64,000 bases of DNA, from NCBI GenBank assembly GCA_963662175.1, contig OY759218.1, forward strand, positions 51,405,427 to 51,469,426. The letters run 5' to 3'. Both the position numbers and the translations under genes were made by a program. Of the stretch, positions 1 to 12,080 are shown piece by piece. Source of the DNA: Aradus depressus. Its lineage: Eukaryota; Arthropoda; Insecta; Hemiptera; Aradidae. Below the pieces are notes generated by a model. The model had not been told where the DNA came from and did not search any database. It worked only from the letters and a program-made list of their open reading frames with translations. Each line of letters opens with the position of its first letter. Positions within the stretch are counted from its first letter, which is position 1.

Positions 1-1770
1 GAGGGCTTAACACAAAAACTATAATAACTACCAATGTAAGGAATATATAGACTTGAAATTTTTTATAAGGATTTGGAAGTCACTGAGTAAAGCACATATC
101 AATTTTCAAACGAATGGATAAAAGAATTTAGGGGGAGAGCAACAACTTATTTGCTGTTTCTTAGGATTCTTTGGGATTATACTCTTATGTAGTAGGTTCC
201 TATTTTTAGGCTTTTCTTCTAGAGGTGTCTTTTCTTTTTTGACAATATTTCAAGACATTTGTTCGTGTCACATTATATCTTACTCTAGTAGAGGCGTTAT
301 TGGCAGATAAGAAAGAAAGCCCAGTTTAAAACGGAATGGAGAAGCTACATGAATACGTGCAAAAAAATATCTGCAAAAATTGTACATATTCCAAAAAACA
401 TTGATATGATTGGCACCAAATGAATAGGACATGAGTCCGCACTAAAAAAATATATATTGCATAGAGAAACAGATGCAAATCAATGCATTTTTACAGAAGA
501 ATGTTCACTGTAAACCGAAGAAAGGACGTGGAAGTGTCCCAAAATATTGTTAAAAAAAGCACCTCGGGAAGAAATGCCGGAAGATAGGAATCTACTATCA
601 TGCCAAAGAAGTCCAAGTAAGTTGTTGCTTTGCTTCCAAACCTTTCTTCCTATTCGTCTGAAAATCTGTATGTATCTTACTCAGGGACATCACACTCCTT
701 ATATAAATTTTTATGTTGATGTAATCGTTACATCCAAAGTTCATAAGGCTTATGAGGTAAATTCTTCACCCATTTACCTGATTTAGCTGACAATCAATTG
801 GTCTCGTCCAACATGCCAATATATTCATTTTGATGGGAGTCACAACTATTCTACACACACAAAATATTTGTTTTAGTGAGGACTATTAGTTTTGGTGCGT
901 ATTTGCACAAATATTCGCACTTTGCAAAAAAAGGTTGTTGCCCGTATTCTGAACTACTTGTTACTTTGTACATTGAAGTAAGTAGCTTCTCCATTACGAT
1001 ATTTTAAAATAAGATTTCCTTCTTATCAAATCAATAATCAACCTTCAAGCAGGTGCCAGTAGAGGAGCTTCGATAACGCCCTGAAAACTAGATGAAAGAT
1101 ATATTGCGACCCGAAGAAGTCGTGAAAGTATCCAGAAATATTTTCAAACCAATTTGAAAGAAATTCCGGAAAAAAACCACCAACTAATTTAATTAGAAAT
1201 AATTCAATCTGGGGAGTACTTAACCAGTAATTCACAGACGAAACATAACGGGTGTAAGTCAGAAAGTTTATGTTACACTAGGGTAGGGTATTTTTTGTAA
1301 TTTTTAATTTAATTTTTTTTTATACAAATCTCGTTTTTTATCGACTTAAGAGTATTGATTTTCAGGTAGCTAATACCCTAGATGTTGATGCGATGCTAAA
1401 GAAATACATTATTCAACAATCGGTTCCTTATTGCTCTGTTTTTCCAACACGCGACCAAGACATACGTGAAAGAGATTTACAAATATTCCTATTAGGGGTC
1501 GATTTAGAATTTTGCTGCCATCAAACTACATTGATTTTGGGGACCAAGAATAATGGAATGACAATGGTGAAGTAGAATTTAATCAAGAGATGCAGGGTGT
1601 TTATTTATTTTGTTTTCAAATGGGAGAATATTGAAAATGAAATAAATTGCTATATCTGAAATCATTTATTTGATAAAACTCTTAAATTAGAAAGAAACAT
1701 TAAATATCAGTTGTGGCCAACACAGGACTTCTTTACGGGTAATTTTTATAATTGCCTGGTATAAGTTCTA
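1..1770. other. No gene; degraded repeat fragments
   Basis: No supportable coding region. Positions 362-415 repeat the end of the inverted Jockey-associated repeat found at 4885-4940. Positions about 510-560 and 1105-1150 are related to each other and resemble decayed copies of the stem-loop motif described for the foldback elements (GAAGAAAGGACGT ... GTGTCCC). The rest is AT-rich sequence with small unrelated open frames. Confidence 0.6.
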
Positions 1771-2600
1771 GGGGAGATCGGAGCTGGCGTGCTACAGGCC
1801 GGGGCTGGTGTGTTACAGGCCGGGGCTGGTGTGTTACAAGGACCGGTAGGGGAGACCGCGACTGGTGTGCTACAGAAGATTCCGGTCATCACCAGAACCC
1901 CCCTGAAAAATTAAAGTAGATCCCGAAGCCAACGCCCCCTCAGCCTTCTTGGAGGCTTGTGAGGGTGGAATTTTGATGATAAGGATTTGGCAAGAGGATC
2001 ATTGTGAGAGGAGAGGTTGGTGTGGAACTTGGAAAGACGGGAATTGATGACGTCTTGGACAAAAGGAACTTTGAGGTCGTTGTGGTGTGAGGTTGGTAAC
2101 GAAAAAGGGAGCATCTACAATTGTTCTAAGGACTTTGAATTGGAATGATAGAATCCCTTTTATGTTTGATGGGTTGACTGAGCGCTATAGCTCCAGTGCA
2201 TAAATCCATATCGGTCGTATGATTGTCTTGTTGTTTATTGTAACTTAGTTCTCTGTAGACAGTTTAGATTTTCTGTTAAAGAGTCTGTACAGTTGTACGA
2301 ATCGTCTCTATAATTCTTGGCGTTTCAGTCGAGTATGGGGTTCCAAGTTAGTCTGCTGTTAAATAAAAAAATTATATAAACTATAGATTTACCATGAATT
2401 TCATTAAAATAATTTGATTTTCGTATTCCCTGACCCTAAATTTCTGTTTACATTTGAATATTTAAGTTCATTTTATCAGCAATAGTCATGAACAAAAGAA
2501 GTAGTTGAGAATATGAGAAAAAAAAGTATCTACTAATCGCGCATATTTTCAAAACCATTTATTGTGATCGATGTTGTTGAAGATTGTGTTGTAGAGTAAA
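1771..2600 (-). mobile_element. Jockey-like LINE tail, inverted-repeat copy A
   Basis: Read on the minus strand, the segment holds the C-terminal end of a Jockey-type reverse transcriptase. TIIRPIWIYALEL appears with one in-frame stop, then a frameshifted region, then NDLKVPFVQDVI, PLAKSLSSKFH and RRLRGRWLRDLL. In this clade these residues follow the fingers/thumb region at the end of ORF2. The 3' UTR (about 1771-1905) has three near-copies of a GGCTGGTGTGTTACAG unit. It is about 90% similar in inverted orientation to 4885-5668, including about 230 bp upstream of the coding part. It is inactive. Confidence 0.75.
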
Positions 2601-3510
2601 AGAAATGTAATTAAACAATTACTCTGAAAATTGATGTTGAAACGTGGATCTCCATACCGATATTTTAAGACATTTCCTTAAATTGGCTGATGAAGAGTTG
2701 TTCATGCTAACTGGGGCCTACCTGCTCAGCTTCTCCAAGTCAACTGTCTCACCGAGTACATAACTTCCCCTGTCCAACATACCGCTGAGCAAGTTAAATT
2801 ATGTAAATTGTAGGTGGTATAAAATGACAAAGCTAGTCACGCGACAGTAATAAATCATCATTCCTTCTACTCCTAACGTTAAGTTAGGAACAACCGAACT
2901 CATTTAAAAAACTTCTATCGAAACGATACTCCACAAATTTAAACGTGTACATCATCGTTCTAAATAGTTTCCTTGGCCCACAACATGCCAAAGGCATAAA
3001 ATGCACAGATATGTAATTTTTTTTCTGAAGAATAATTGACTTATTTTTTCTCTTTCCTATACAGTATTGTAATTGTGCGAAAATCCAAGATCGGATTTTC
3101 ATGGAATCCCGATGATATCTGCTTTTTTGTATATTTGATTGAAAGTTTGTGAACTTTCTAACAGAAATGATTCTAGTAATGAACTGAAATTTGAAATAAA
3201 GATGTTACATTTTACAAGATACCGCTTATATTTGTGACTTCTAACGTCTTATATGCGATACAGTGTCTGCGAGATATATACCGAAAACCGTCTTAAAATA
3301 ACATCTCGAAACCCACTGTCTTAGATGGGTAGGCCCGGGTGGGCCGGAAACTCTATAGATGGGGGAAAACGAGGGACGGGAATCTTAGCTAGTGAGACGG
3401 GGAAGGAGAAGGGGGGATACGGGGATAAACCAAGCCCCCCCTATATTCCATCGACATATGTTTATTGAGGGGAGGAAATCCACAATCCCCCTATTTGCTT
3501 GTACATCTAA
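2601..3510. other. No gene recognised between the inverted LINE tails
   Basis: AT-rich sequence with short open frames that match nothing. Positions about 3270-3320 contain a small fragment of the dispersed repeat seen again at 35545-35760 and 49250-49460 (AAAACCGTC, then a GAAAC block). A GC-rich patch at 3320-3430 was not identified. Confidence 0.5.
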
Positions 3511-3519
3511 GTCAGATAT

Positions 3520-4240
3520 TATATTATTATATTGTTATTTCATAGCGATACGACAAGCCTTAGTCCGGCTGCATTTTCACAGGAGAGCTTTTCACATTAC
3601 TGCAAGCCTTTACATATATTCATATCCCATTCGCAAAATTCCAAATTTCTTATTTTTTTCATGGATTCTCTTAGCTCGATTCAGACTATTCAACATTTAT
3701 GGTCAGTTGAAAAAAAACATTCAAGAAATTCACTCATAGGATTCAAAATTAATTAAAAAACAGAAAAAATTAAAACTAAATTGGATCCCGTCCCATGTTG
3801 GCATTCCTGGCAACGAAAAAGCAGACATTGCCGCAAAAGACGCTGCACTCTTTCCCTTCTTGCCTCAACAGTTAACACAGCTCAAGACCTTTCGACCTAC
3901 TTCAGAAGAAAAATTGAAAAACACTGTAACAATGAATGGACTCAGATGGAAGACAACTCCGAAGAATAAAACAAGAAAACACCGTGGAAACCTCCAAGCA
4001 CCATGAACAGACGAGACACGGTGATCATCACAAAGCTAAGACTGGGACATACGAAACTGACACATTCCTACCTACTTCGTAGACTAGAACAACCGACATG
4101 CTCCTGCAAACAAGACTACACAGAGCTCAGTGTACAACATATACTGACTGCACAAACTACACCACAGTAAGAAACAAATACAAACTACCGACTGACACGA
4201 AAAAACTACTCCAAATAAACTTTTGATGCAATGAATGTAT
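3520..4240 (+). pseudogene. I-clade LINE fragment: RNase H domain and C-terminal zinc knuckle
   Basis: Reading across two or three frameshifts gives the second half of an RNase H domain: IFTDSLSSIQ-like residues at about 3660, then WIPSHVGIPGNEKADIAAKD at 3783-3842. Further on come RRDTVIITKLRLGHTKLTHS and a decayed CxCxxxxxxxHxxxxC knuckle (PTCSCKQDYTELSVQHIL) at 4010-4160. This order is typical of I and related LINE clades that carry their own RNase H. No intact frame remains. It sits between the two inverted Jockey tails. Confidence 0.8.
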
Positions 4241-4350
4241 CAACACGACATTTTATAATTCTATTAAGAAATCTTTGATTAGGACAAATAATGATTTTCA
4301 GTCAAATTAGCCGATGATGAGAAGGGTTTAGAGGGATTCTCAATTGAGTT
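4228..4350 (+). repeat. R-family fragment
   Basis: Short piece of the dispersed family R: AATGAATGTATCAACACGAC, then TTTTCAGTCAAATTAGCC and GAAGGGTTTAGAGGGATTCTC, in the order seen in longer copies such as 20552-20979. It abuts the 3' end of the I-like LINE fragment. Confidence 0.65.
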
Positions 4351-4619
4351 CATTACAAAACATTATCTGTTGTAATACAATGCCTCTCATTCACCAACAA
4401 CTTTTTTTGTGGTCATTTTTAGGTTCAGAGAGGTCGGAAAACATTTAGTATTGAAAAATTTAAAAAAATCCTGTTTAACTAATTTATTTAATGATTCTGT
4501 GCCAGATTCTTGAAAATGTCATTACTCATATGACCAAATAATTTAAGACTCTCAGTGTAAAATGGGTTATCATTGTCCACGAATAGAAGGGTGCTAGAAC
4601 TTTGTTTCAGTTCCCAGAA

Positions 4620-4644
4620 GGGGGGGGGGGGGGGGGGGGGGGGG
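4620..4644. repeat. Poly-G run of 25 bases
   Basis: An uninterrupted G homopolymer, rare in such AT-rich DNA. Its exact length is likely to be unreliable in sequencing and polymorphic in populations. Confidence 0.95.
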
Positions 4645-4884
4645 TACAGTTGTTGAGGCAGTTTCAAATTTATGGGAAAATGTGGTAGGGGCAAAGCTCT
4701 CGTTAGAGGAGACATGACGTCAGGTCTCTCTGAAAGTTTTGTAATTGACGGCCAAATCTCTTTCCTTTTCCCAGAGTTCTTATGCTCAGATAGTGAGGGG
4801 TATGATTTCAGGAAGAAAAACATTTAAAGAAACATATTTCTTTGTATAATTACCTAAGGCTAGTGGAGGAACTTCAAGCCCTGA

Positions 4885-5720
4885 TAATAACTTCAAGCCC
4901 TATCAATTTTGGTGCCAATCGCATCAGAGATTTTGGAAATATGCACAATTTTGCAGATATTTTGTTCAAGTATTCTCAACTACTTCTTTTGTTCATGACA
5001 AATGCTGCTAAAATGATCTTAAATATTAAATGTAAACAGAAATTTAGACTCAGGGAATACGAAAATGAAATTATTTTTATGAAATTCATGGTAAATCTAT
5101 AGTTTATATAATTTTTAGGACAGCAGACTAACTTGAACACCATACTCGACTGGAACGCCAAGAATTATAGAGACGATTCGTACAACTGTACAGACTCTTT
5201 AACAGAAAATCTAAACTGTCTACAGAGAACAAAGTTACAAAGAACAAATAAACAACACGACAATCATAAGACAGATATGGACCTATGGACTGGAGCTGTA
5301 GGGCCCAGTCCAAACCATCAAACATAAAAAAGATTCAATCATTCCAATTCAAAGTCCTTAGAACAATTGTAGATGCTCCCATTTTTGTTTCCAACCTCAC
5401 ACTCCACAACGACCTCAAAGTTCCTTTCGTCCAAGACGTCATAATTCCCGTTTTTCCAAGTTCCACACCAACCTCTCCTCTCACAATGATCCTCTTGCCA
5501 AATCCTTATCATCAAAATTCCACCCTCACAAGCCTCCAAGAAGGCTGAGGGGGCGTTGGCTTCGGAATCTACTTTAATTTTTTCTATATATTTTTTTTAA
5601 GGCGATTTTTTAGGAGTGCTGGTGATGGCCGGATTTTCCTGTAGTACACTAGCTCCGATCTCCCCTACCTCACGTAATAAAAAAAAATTAATAAATAATA
5701 ATAAAATAAATAAAAAGGAA
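4885..5720 (+). mobile_element. Jockey-like LINE tail, inverted-repeat copy B with A-rich tail
   Basis: Plus-strand partner of copy A. In frame after a frameshift it reads KKIQSFQFKVLRTIVDAP, FVSNLTLHNDLKVPFVQDVI and PLTMILLPNPYHQ, the end of a Jockey-type ORF2, to about 5575. A 3' UTR with a stem GGATTTTCCTG...TCCGATCTCCCCTAC follows, then an A-rich tail of AATAAAA repeats (5675-5720), which marks this as the true 3' end. The upstream region 4885-5110 is non-coding but shared with copy A. Confidence 0.8.
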
Positions 5721-6002
5721 TTGAATGTCATTTTTGATGGTTGGGTAGTAAGAGAGGTAATAAAAGTAAAGGAAAGTAATGTTGAAAAATATTAATAACG
5801 AATATGTTTCAAGGTGGCAATAAGTAGCGGTTCCATCTTCTCTTCAACCTTCGTGGGGGGTTATGTGGCAAGTGTTGTGAAGATTATGTACGTATTTCTG
5901 GGTTTGTATTCGTGTAAAGTTTGCTAAAGGAACGTATGTAAATAGTTTGTAGTATTTCGGATAGAAATAAACTTAAAATAAATGTCACATAATCAAAATC
6001 GT

Positions 6003-6172
6003 ACAGGATCGGGACCATCGCTTAACGTCCCATCCGAAGGACGGCATGCCTACCTAACTTTATTTCACCTCCCAGATAAAATAAAATAAGAGCCTCGGCC
6101 AGGTTTCGAGCCCCCGATCTTGAGCTCAGTAAGTAAGCACGCATACGCTGAGCCACCGGCGCCCTCACCAAT
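6003..6172 (-). mobile_element. SINE S1, 5' half (tRNA-related head plus core)
   Basis: Reverse orientation. The head GGTGGCTCAGCGTATGCGTG has an A-box-like start, and the B-box-like GGTTTCGAGCC region lies about 60 bp in. Then come GAGGTGAAATAAAG and the core CCGTCCTTCGGATGGGACG. The distal half of the family consensus is missing. S1 is the most abundant SINE here, with at least 13 copies or fragments. Confidence 0.8.
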
Positions 6173-7030
6173 ACGGTATTAGTGGTTTTGGAAACATGCG
6201 CAATTTTTCAGATCTTTTTTCACGTATTCTGAACTACTTTATTCGTTCTTGATCTTGGAACGTGAAAGTCATGCATAGTTCACCATACCGATATTTTTAT
6301 GCCAAATTCCATTAATTTGATTGTTTGCATTGGTCACTCAATCAATGTAGGTTACAACACCTGGTAAGCCTGCTAGTACGCCATATGTCTTGTTCTGTTG
6401 TGAAAAGATGTTGATTCATTCGCTCGGGGGAAGTATATTATCAGTGATTCACTTACGACATATTTTTTTATTTTTGCTTTGAAAAGGTGGGAAAGTATCA
6501 AATTCTGGTATATGCTTAATATTGCAATTTTGACCGATTACAATATTTCCCGAATAAAAGAAAGCAAACGAAAATTAACTATGAAAATGAATATTGAAAA
6601 CTTTAATTAACGTTTATTTTAATATTAATTTCAACATTTAATTCACTTTAAATAATATCTGACCGCTAAGAATTTCATGGGCAGATATTTTGAGAAATAT
6701 TGAAGCCAAAAAATGTATTCTATTTTCAATATTTCTCATTTAATTTAATTATGTTTATAAAAGATGGTCATTCCGCAAAAAGTGTATTATAGATATTGGA
6801 AGTCTATAAAAGGTAAAGGGGGGGAGAGTTTATTAATTCATTAATTTGGGGACGAGGGGTGGATTCAGGAGGGGGTTCGCAAAAACGATGGCACTCCATT
6901 AGGGGCCAAGGGACAGGCTGTGCAAAAACTAGTCTTTCCCCTTTTCCCCCCGGCTCCGGATTTTATCCAACTCAATTCTGGAATATAGCCCGGGGAAAAA
7001 ATTTATATTATTAGAATATTATATTTGAAA
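6173..7030. other. No gene recognised
   Basis: AT-rich spacer. Positions 6185-6250 carry a divergent copy of the motif TTTTCAGAT...GTATTCTGAACTAC, also seen near 895-960. Positions 6425-6460 resemble the end of an R element. Nothing coding is supported. Confidence 0.5.
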
Positions 7031-7735
7031 AAAAAGTCACCGGTGAATCACTTCCCCAGCTCGAATAATTTGTAATATATTATGTGTTCGCTCTTCCTCT
7101 ATACGCCGGCTCCATACATTGGCCCAAGGTTGCTCGTACACATATTTGGGCCAGTCCTCAGTATAGTCCAGTTTGGGCCAATTTAAAGGTGTCGGAAGAA
7201 CGAATTTCTGTTGGTGCATTCCCAGTGGTTCACTGCATCATTTATATGTTGCATTTATGAAATGACCAGGTTCAAACGTCCTGTGATCCACAGTCACTAC
7301 TGTGAATAATTCACATTCGCATTCCTCAATAAAAAGTCGTCCGTTAATCACCGGTACTTACTCAGAACGAATTAATCAATTAACTTTTTGCTTCCCATCC
7401 AAAACCAATAGTTGACTTACATAGGGTTTCCGATAACTTTATACTAAATTTTGTATCGATAAGTTCATTACATCGGCAGTTATAAGGGTTTTTAAGATAA
7501 GACTCTCCCTAATCCCCTTTTCCCTTTGGCTGAAAATCGATAGGTGTTGTCCTTATGGTGTTCAGGTCCCACATATAAAATTTCGTGTCGATATATTTAT
7601 TCTTTCGGGAGTTATCGTGTTCACAGACACATAGACAGATTTTTGTCTGGGTATCGGAAAACATGAAATTCTTTTGAAAACTTCGCATTGAAGTTTTGAC
7701 CGATTACATAACTTCTTTTTTACTTCGCTCGAGAA
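7031..7735 (-). repeat. R-family element, long reverse copy
   Basis: Starts GTGAATCACTTCCCCAGCT and ends near CATAACTTC...GAAGTGA. Internal modules repeat the phrases TATCGATAAGTTCATTACAT, GGCAGTTAT...GGGTTTT and CCCTTTTCCCTTTGGCTGA, as in other copies. A related fragment of the distal part is at about 8810-9000. The small open frame at 7037-7219 is part of the repeat. Confidence 0.7.
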
Positions 7736-9027
7736 GTGAAAGGCTAAACAAAAATTGAGTAAAAATAATAATGTAAGTTATTGGAGCTATTTTATAGCAA
7801 TAAAGAATGGATTCATACACCATGTTATTCACTTAAAATTAATGTCAACTTTACGAAATTTTAAATTCAATTTCCAAAATTCTATTTAATTTTAGTAAAA
7901 TTTATGTAATAATAGAGCAATACGAAGGAACAGGGCATATTGAAGTTGGGCCGATACGTGGACGACATGTCAAAATTGAATCTAATCCCTTCCTTGTTTG
8001 GCCCAAAACCGACATTTCGTTGGTTCAAGATTTAGATATTATACCCCATTCACAAGATTTGGAAATATGAAGGGCAAGGGGGCTAAAATTTTGGCTGGTT
8101 TGACGAAGCGCATGAATTAATAATGAAGACTGAAATATTATTATAATAGTAACAGGTGAGTCTGTAAACTAATGACGACATTAAAATCTGTGCGCAAGAC
8201 CGCAAGAGATCCTTCGCGCATCACTAGGACGTAATTCTGCTTTTACCCCCCACCGCTTCTTGTGTCCGCCACTGGCGTAAAGGTTCTATTCGAATAAGAA
8301 ATTTAAAAGTGTCCTGTCTTAAAATTAATTGCATCATATTCATCTCAATCCTCGATCTCTTTTATTAGGCTGGTTGGTTATCATGAAAAATGTCATTTTC
8401 CTTCCATTTTTTTCTTTTTATTATTTCGTTATTCCAAATTTTATAAAAATTCATGGTCGTGTATTTTCAAGAGAATAAAATAAAACAATTTTGCCAAATT
8501 CTCCATACAAAACTAAAATTTTGAAATTTCCTAAAACATTCGATTTTATTGTTTGTATAGTTTTGTGAATTTCTTGTGACAACTTTAAGATTATCCTTCA
8601 AAATTACGTCATTTTTAAATCATGAAAAGCTTCGTTTCTCCCTTTTACAAAAATATTGTATCGCTTTTATCCCGATAATAATGTTGTGTTTTTTATTGTA
8701 TAAACCAGCTTCATGATCGTTAAAATTGTTAATGATAATATTCATTATTTTGCAATCCGGCAAAAATTGTCTCCGTTATTTTCTACTCAGTTTGGCACTC
8801 ATAACGTTTGAATTTTCCAATCTGGCCCGCACCTAAAATAAGATTTAAAATATTGTCCTTGTATGCTTCTTTCTGGATCCAAATATAAAATATTTTTTCT
8901 CAATATTGAAGGGGAGTTATCGTGGTTCCCCGGACACACAAACATCATTTGTTGTCATGGCTAATGAACAAATTGTTTTTTATATATTTTTCCTTAATGA
9001 AGTCATTTATTGGGAGGTAAAAAAACG
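7736..9027. other. No gene; AT-rich, ending in an R-family fragment
   Basis: No coding region is supported. The last 200 bp (about 8810-9000) match the distal R module (CAAATATAAAAT, GGGAGTTATCGTGGTT, GGACACACAAACA). The rest is unremarkable AT-rich sequence. Confidence 0.55.
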
Positions 9028-9252
9028 TTAGCACGCCATCCTTCGGATGGAACGTTAAGCGGTGCTCCCTAGCTCGTTCGATGTCAGGTACTCGTTAAAA
9101 ACCCCTACCCTAGATGAATAAAAATTTAGGGTAGACATAATTTTGGGACTCCCACATTAGAGTCGGGCTCATGTCCACCAGAGTGACGAAAGAGCGTTCT
9201 GGTAGTACGCCATATCCTCGTAGTCAAAGCCCGAGCATGAATCACAATAACT
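9028..9252 (+). mobile_element. SINE S1, 5'-truncated copy
   Basis: Begins in the core (GCACGCCATCCTTCGGATGG) and runs through TCAGGTACTCGTTAAA, AGTCGGGCTCATGTCCACCA and GAGTGACGAAAGAGCG to the typical end GCATGAATCACAATAACTAA. The tRNA-like head is missing. Confidence 0.85.
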
Positions 9253-9275
9253 AACTTCAAAATATCTGTATAATT

Positions 9276-9650
9276 ATGTCAAATTCCATTTATTTTATTT
9301 TCTGCACTGTTTACACCCAGAGAACGCCAGGTAAGCTTGCTAGTTTCCTGTTTTCCTGTTGTCCACATATGCCCCTTCTACAGATTCCTTCTTCCTCCCA
9401 AAGTGGTCTGCTTCCCCATGTCCCCCTAATGCTCTTCTGCGATAGACTCTACCACTCTCTCTCTTCTTTCCCCAATTTTTTCCGCCCGTTCCCCCTGGAC
9501 CTCATATATTTTCCCTTCTCCTCTGCCGACCCAATACTGAACCGTAGCAGAAGGGAAACACTCTCTGCTCTGAAATTTCTAGAATCCACCAGATTTTTAG
9601 TCTAGCCTTTATAGCTCCCTCCTTCGATTTTAAATCACTAAATGTATACA
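9276..9650 (+). pseudogene. Possible LINE C-terminus and 3' end
   Basis: A 109-residue open frame ends in RRETLSALKFLESTRFLV and a stop. A short UTR with AATAAA at about 9668 follows. The Pro/Ser/Phe-rich stretch followed by an L-x-x-L-x-F-L-x-x-T ending resembles the last residues of reverse transcriptases of several LINE clades. The region has higher GC than its flanks. Clade not assigned; the match is short. Confidence 0.35.
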
Positions 9651-9782
9651 TATTTCCTAAAACTAAAATAAACATGTTTTGAAGTACCTACCTTCGTTCT
9701 ACATTATTATTTTTCAAATAATAAAAATATGTGATGTAGCCATTATAAGATTTTCTTATACCAACCACTTTTGTACAGATCA

Positions 9783-9913
<131 letters not shown>

Positions 9914-10029
9914 CTTCTCCCTCTCAAATTCATTTCATACTGGCATTACTTGGTATATGAAAGTAATGTGTTGGCGTCAGCGGTTATTTTTGTTCCATTG
10001 TACAGCGTAATTCTGAGTGTGACTTTCTT

Positions 10030-10735
10030 ATACCCAGTGAGAGGGGGGAGGGGCAGAGAGTGTGATATCTACAAAAGTGGTTAGTATAAAAAAGTCTTGT
10101 AATGGCCACAGCACATATATATTTTTTTTTCATAATTTAAAATTTAAAAAACTACCAATAATAAAAAAAAATGTAATCCGTTACTATGAGGTACAATTTA
10201 AACATTACTAAATTTATTTAACATTCCTTGGGGCGCTATAAAATTAATAATATGAGTCTTATCTCAAATCTATAGACACATAGCGATTATAAATTTAATA
10301 AGTAAAGATTTTACTATCATTATTTCTGTAGGACATACCCATCTCGCGTAAATCTACGAAACGTCTAAAATTCTGAATTTAAAAAGACATTTCAGGGGAG
10401 TTTTTGGCATATATTTCGAGCTTTGATTAGATCATAAATATAAGCGGCTTCTTGTAAAATATACTTAAGCCCCAAAATAAAGTGGCCTTAATTTTCGTCC
10501 GATTTTAACCAAAATCTAATCCGATCTGATTTAGTGCATATTATTTATTCAAGTTTCAAGTTCATAGCTAATATTGTTTTTGAGTTAGAGCGGTCACAAA
10601 GTTCCACTCTCATATACACACAGACACATAGACACCATTCAGGAGACATTAAAATCCGTTAAAAACTTGATCTCGGAATTTTCGCACGATTAGAGTAGGT
10701 ACTTCCTTATACTATAGCAACAAGAAAATAAACTT
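10030..10735 (+). repeat. Dispersed repeat family D, copy 1
   Basis: About 700 bp shared with 36860-37690 in the same orientation. Shared phrases are AATGGCCACAGCACATATAT, TTGGGGCGCTATAAA, ATAAATATAAGCGGCTTCTT, AATTTTCGTCCGATTTTAAC and AGAGCGGTCACAAAGTTCCA. Partial copies are at about 46130-46330, and related blocks at 35545-35760 and 49250-49460. There is no coding signal. About 130 bp downstream is GGCAACGCTGGGTAACACAG followed by CTAGTA, which resembles a Helitron-type 3' end. Confidence 0.7.
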
Positions 10736-11344
10736 TTATTTCTATGCGTAATACCGGGTAGATTATACGGGGTTATACGTATACAGCCAGCCGACATGGA
10801 ACCCACACATAAAACTCAAATGAAAGTTGGTAAAAGTATCGCAATTACAAGAAAAATTGTGAATTTTTCTGGCAACGCTGGGTAACACAGCTAGTACATA
10901 ATAATTTCATAAAAATTTTAATTTTGTCTATAAGGGTCGATGAACATTGATCCAAACCTGTTTAATTAATTTTGAACTTTATCTATTTAGGCAAGGCACC
11001 AGATTTGTCCTGTAGACCGATTTAATAACCGAAGGCGTAACTATCGACTCGTAAAGTTTTGTTTCACTTTCCATTTCAGTTTTTTCATAAGATCAGAGAG
11101 TCGTAAGTTTGCACATATGACTTTTTGCCGTCGGATATTTGTTACTTAATGTTTGTTTTTGGGGAAAACTTTTCGAATTATATATACACGAGGCTTTGAG
11201 AAGGACTAAGTCAATTTAACCTCTCCGAGAGTTTAATGATTTTCTTTTTTATGTTAATCTATAAACTTTTATATAATTAGAAAATCTGAGAGTCTATCTG
11301 TTTGTCTGGGCATCACCGGAATTTACCGGAATAGCCAAAAAAAT
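10736..11344. other. No gene; possible Helitron-type terminus near 10890
   Basis: AT-rich spacer. GCAACGCTGGGTAACACAGC plus CTAGTA at about 10869-10895 can fold (GCTG/CAGC) just before CTAG. The reverse complement of a close relative occurs at 34050-34076. Nothing coding. Confidence 0.35.
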
Positions 11345-11764
11345 TAAACGGTGAATTATCGGCGATTTACTTCCCCAGCTTGAATTAATTATAATAACTA
11401 AGTTTGAGCTCTCCCTCCAACTCTTCCAACTCTTCTTTAACTGATTCGGTTGAAAGTCAGTTGTGTCTTACTTTTGGATTTCTGAATCCACGTATAAAAA
11501 TGTGTAACAAAACATTTATTCCACCGAGTTATTTAGAGTTTTGAAGTTGTCCCCATCTATGTATCTCCTTCTCTTTTATCAATTTGGCTGAAAATCTACA
11601 GATATGTAAATTCTGGACTTCTGAATCCGCATATAAACTTTCTTATCCATGCATTTTTTTTTTTTACCTCAAGTTATTATAGCTTTGGAGTTTAGTTGGA
11701 ATTATAGCTCTATTCCCCTTTCGGTTCTGTACATGGCTTGTGAATTCACATATAAAATTTTGCC
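11345..11764 (-). repeat. R-family element, reverse copy
   Basis: Starts GGCGATTTACTTCCCCAGCT, then GAGCTCTCCCTCCAAC, followed by modules with TGGCTGAAAATCTACAG and AATCCGCATATAAACTTTC. The element is decayed and its 3' limit adjoins the next SINE. Confidence 0.6.
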
Positions 11765-12080
11765 AATAGCTCAGAGGTAGCGTACTAGCCTACTGAGCTC
11801 AACATCGCGAGTTCGAAAGAGGACTTTAGGTTTTTTATCAGGAAAGTGAAAATACCTTAAGCACGCCGTCCTTCGGATGGGACGTTAAGTGATGGTCCCG
11901 AGCCTGTATCTCAGACACTTGTTAAAGATCCTTTTTCTAGATAAATAAACCTAGGTAGGAAAAATTTAGGACCCTCCAGTAGAGTCGGGCTATGCCCAAC
12001 AGAGTGACGAAAGAACGCTCTGGAAGTAGGCGATATGACCTCGTAGTTAAAGCCTGGACATGAGTCACAATATCTAACTT
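11765..12080 (+). mobile_element. SINE S1, near full length
   Basis: Head AATAGCTCAGAGGTAGCGTA, B-box-like CGCGAGTTCGAAAGAGG, core GCACGCCGTCCTTCGGATGG, then TCAGACACTTGTTAAAGATC, AGAGTCGGGCTATGCC, CAACAGAGTGACGAAAGAAC and tail CATGAGTCACAATATCTAAC. About 310 bp; one of the most complete copies. Confidence 0.85.
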
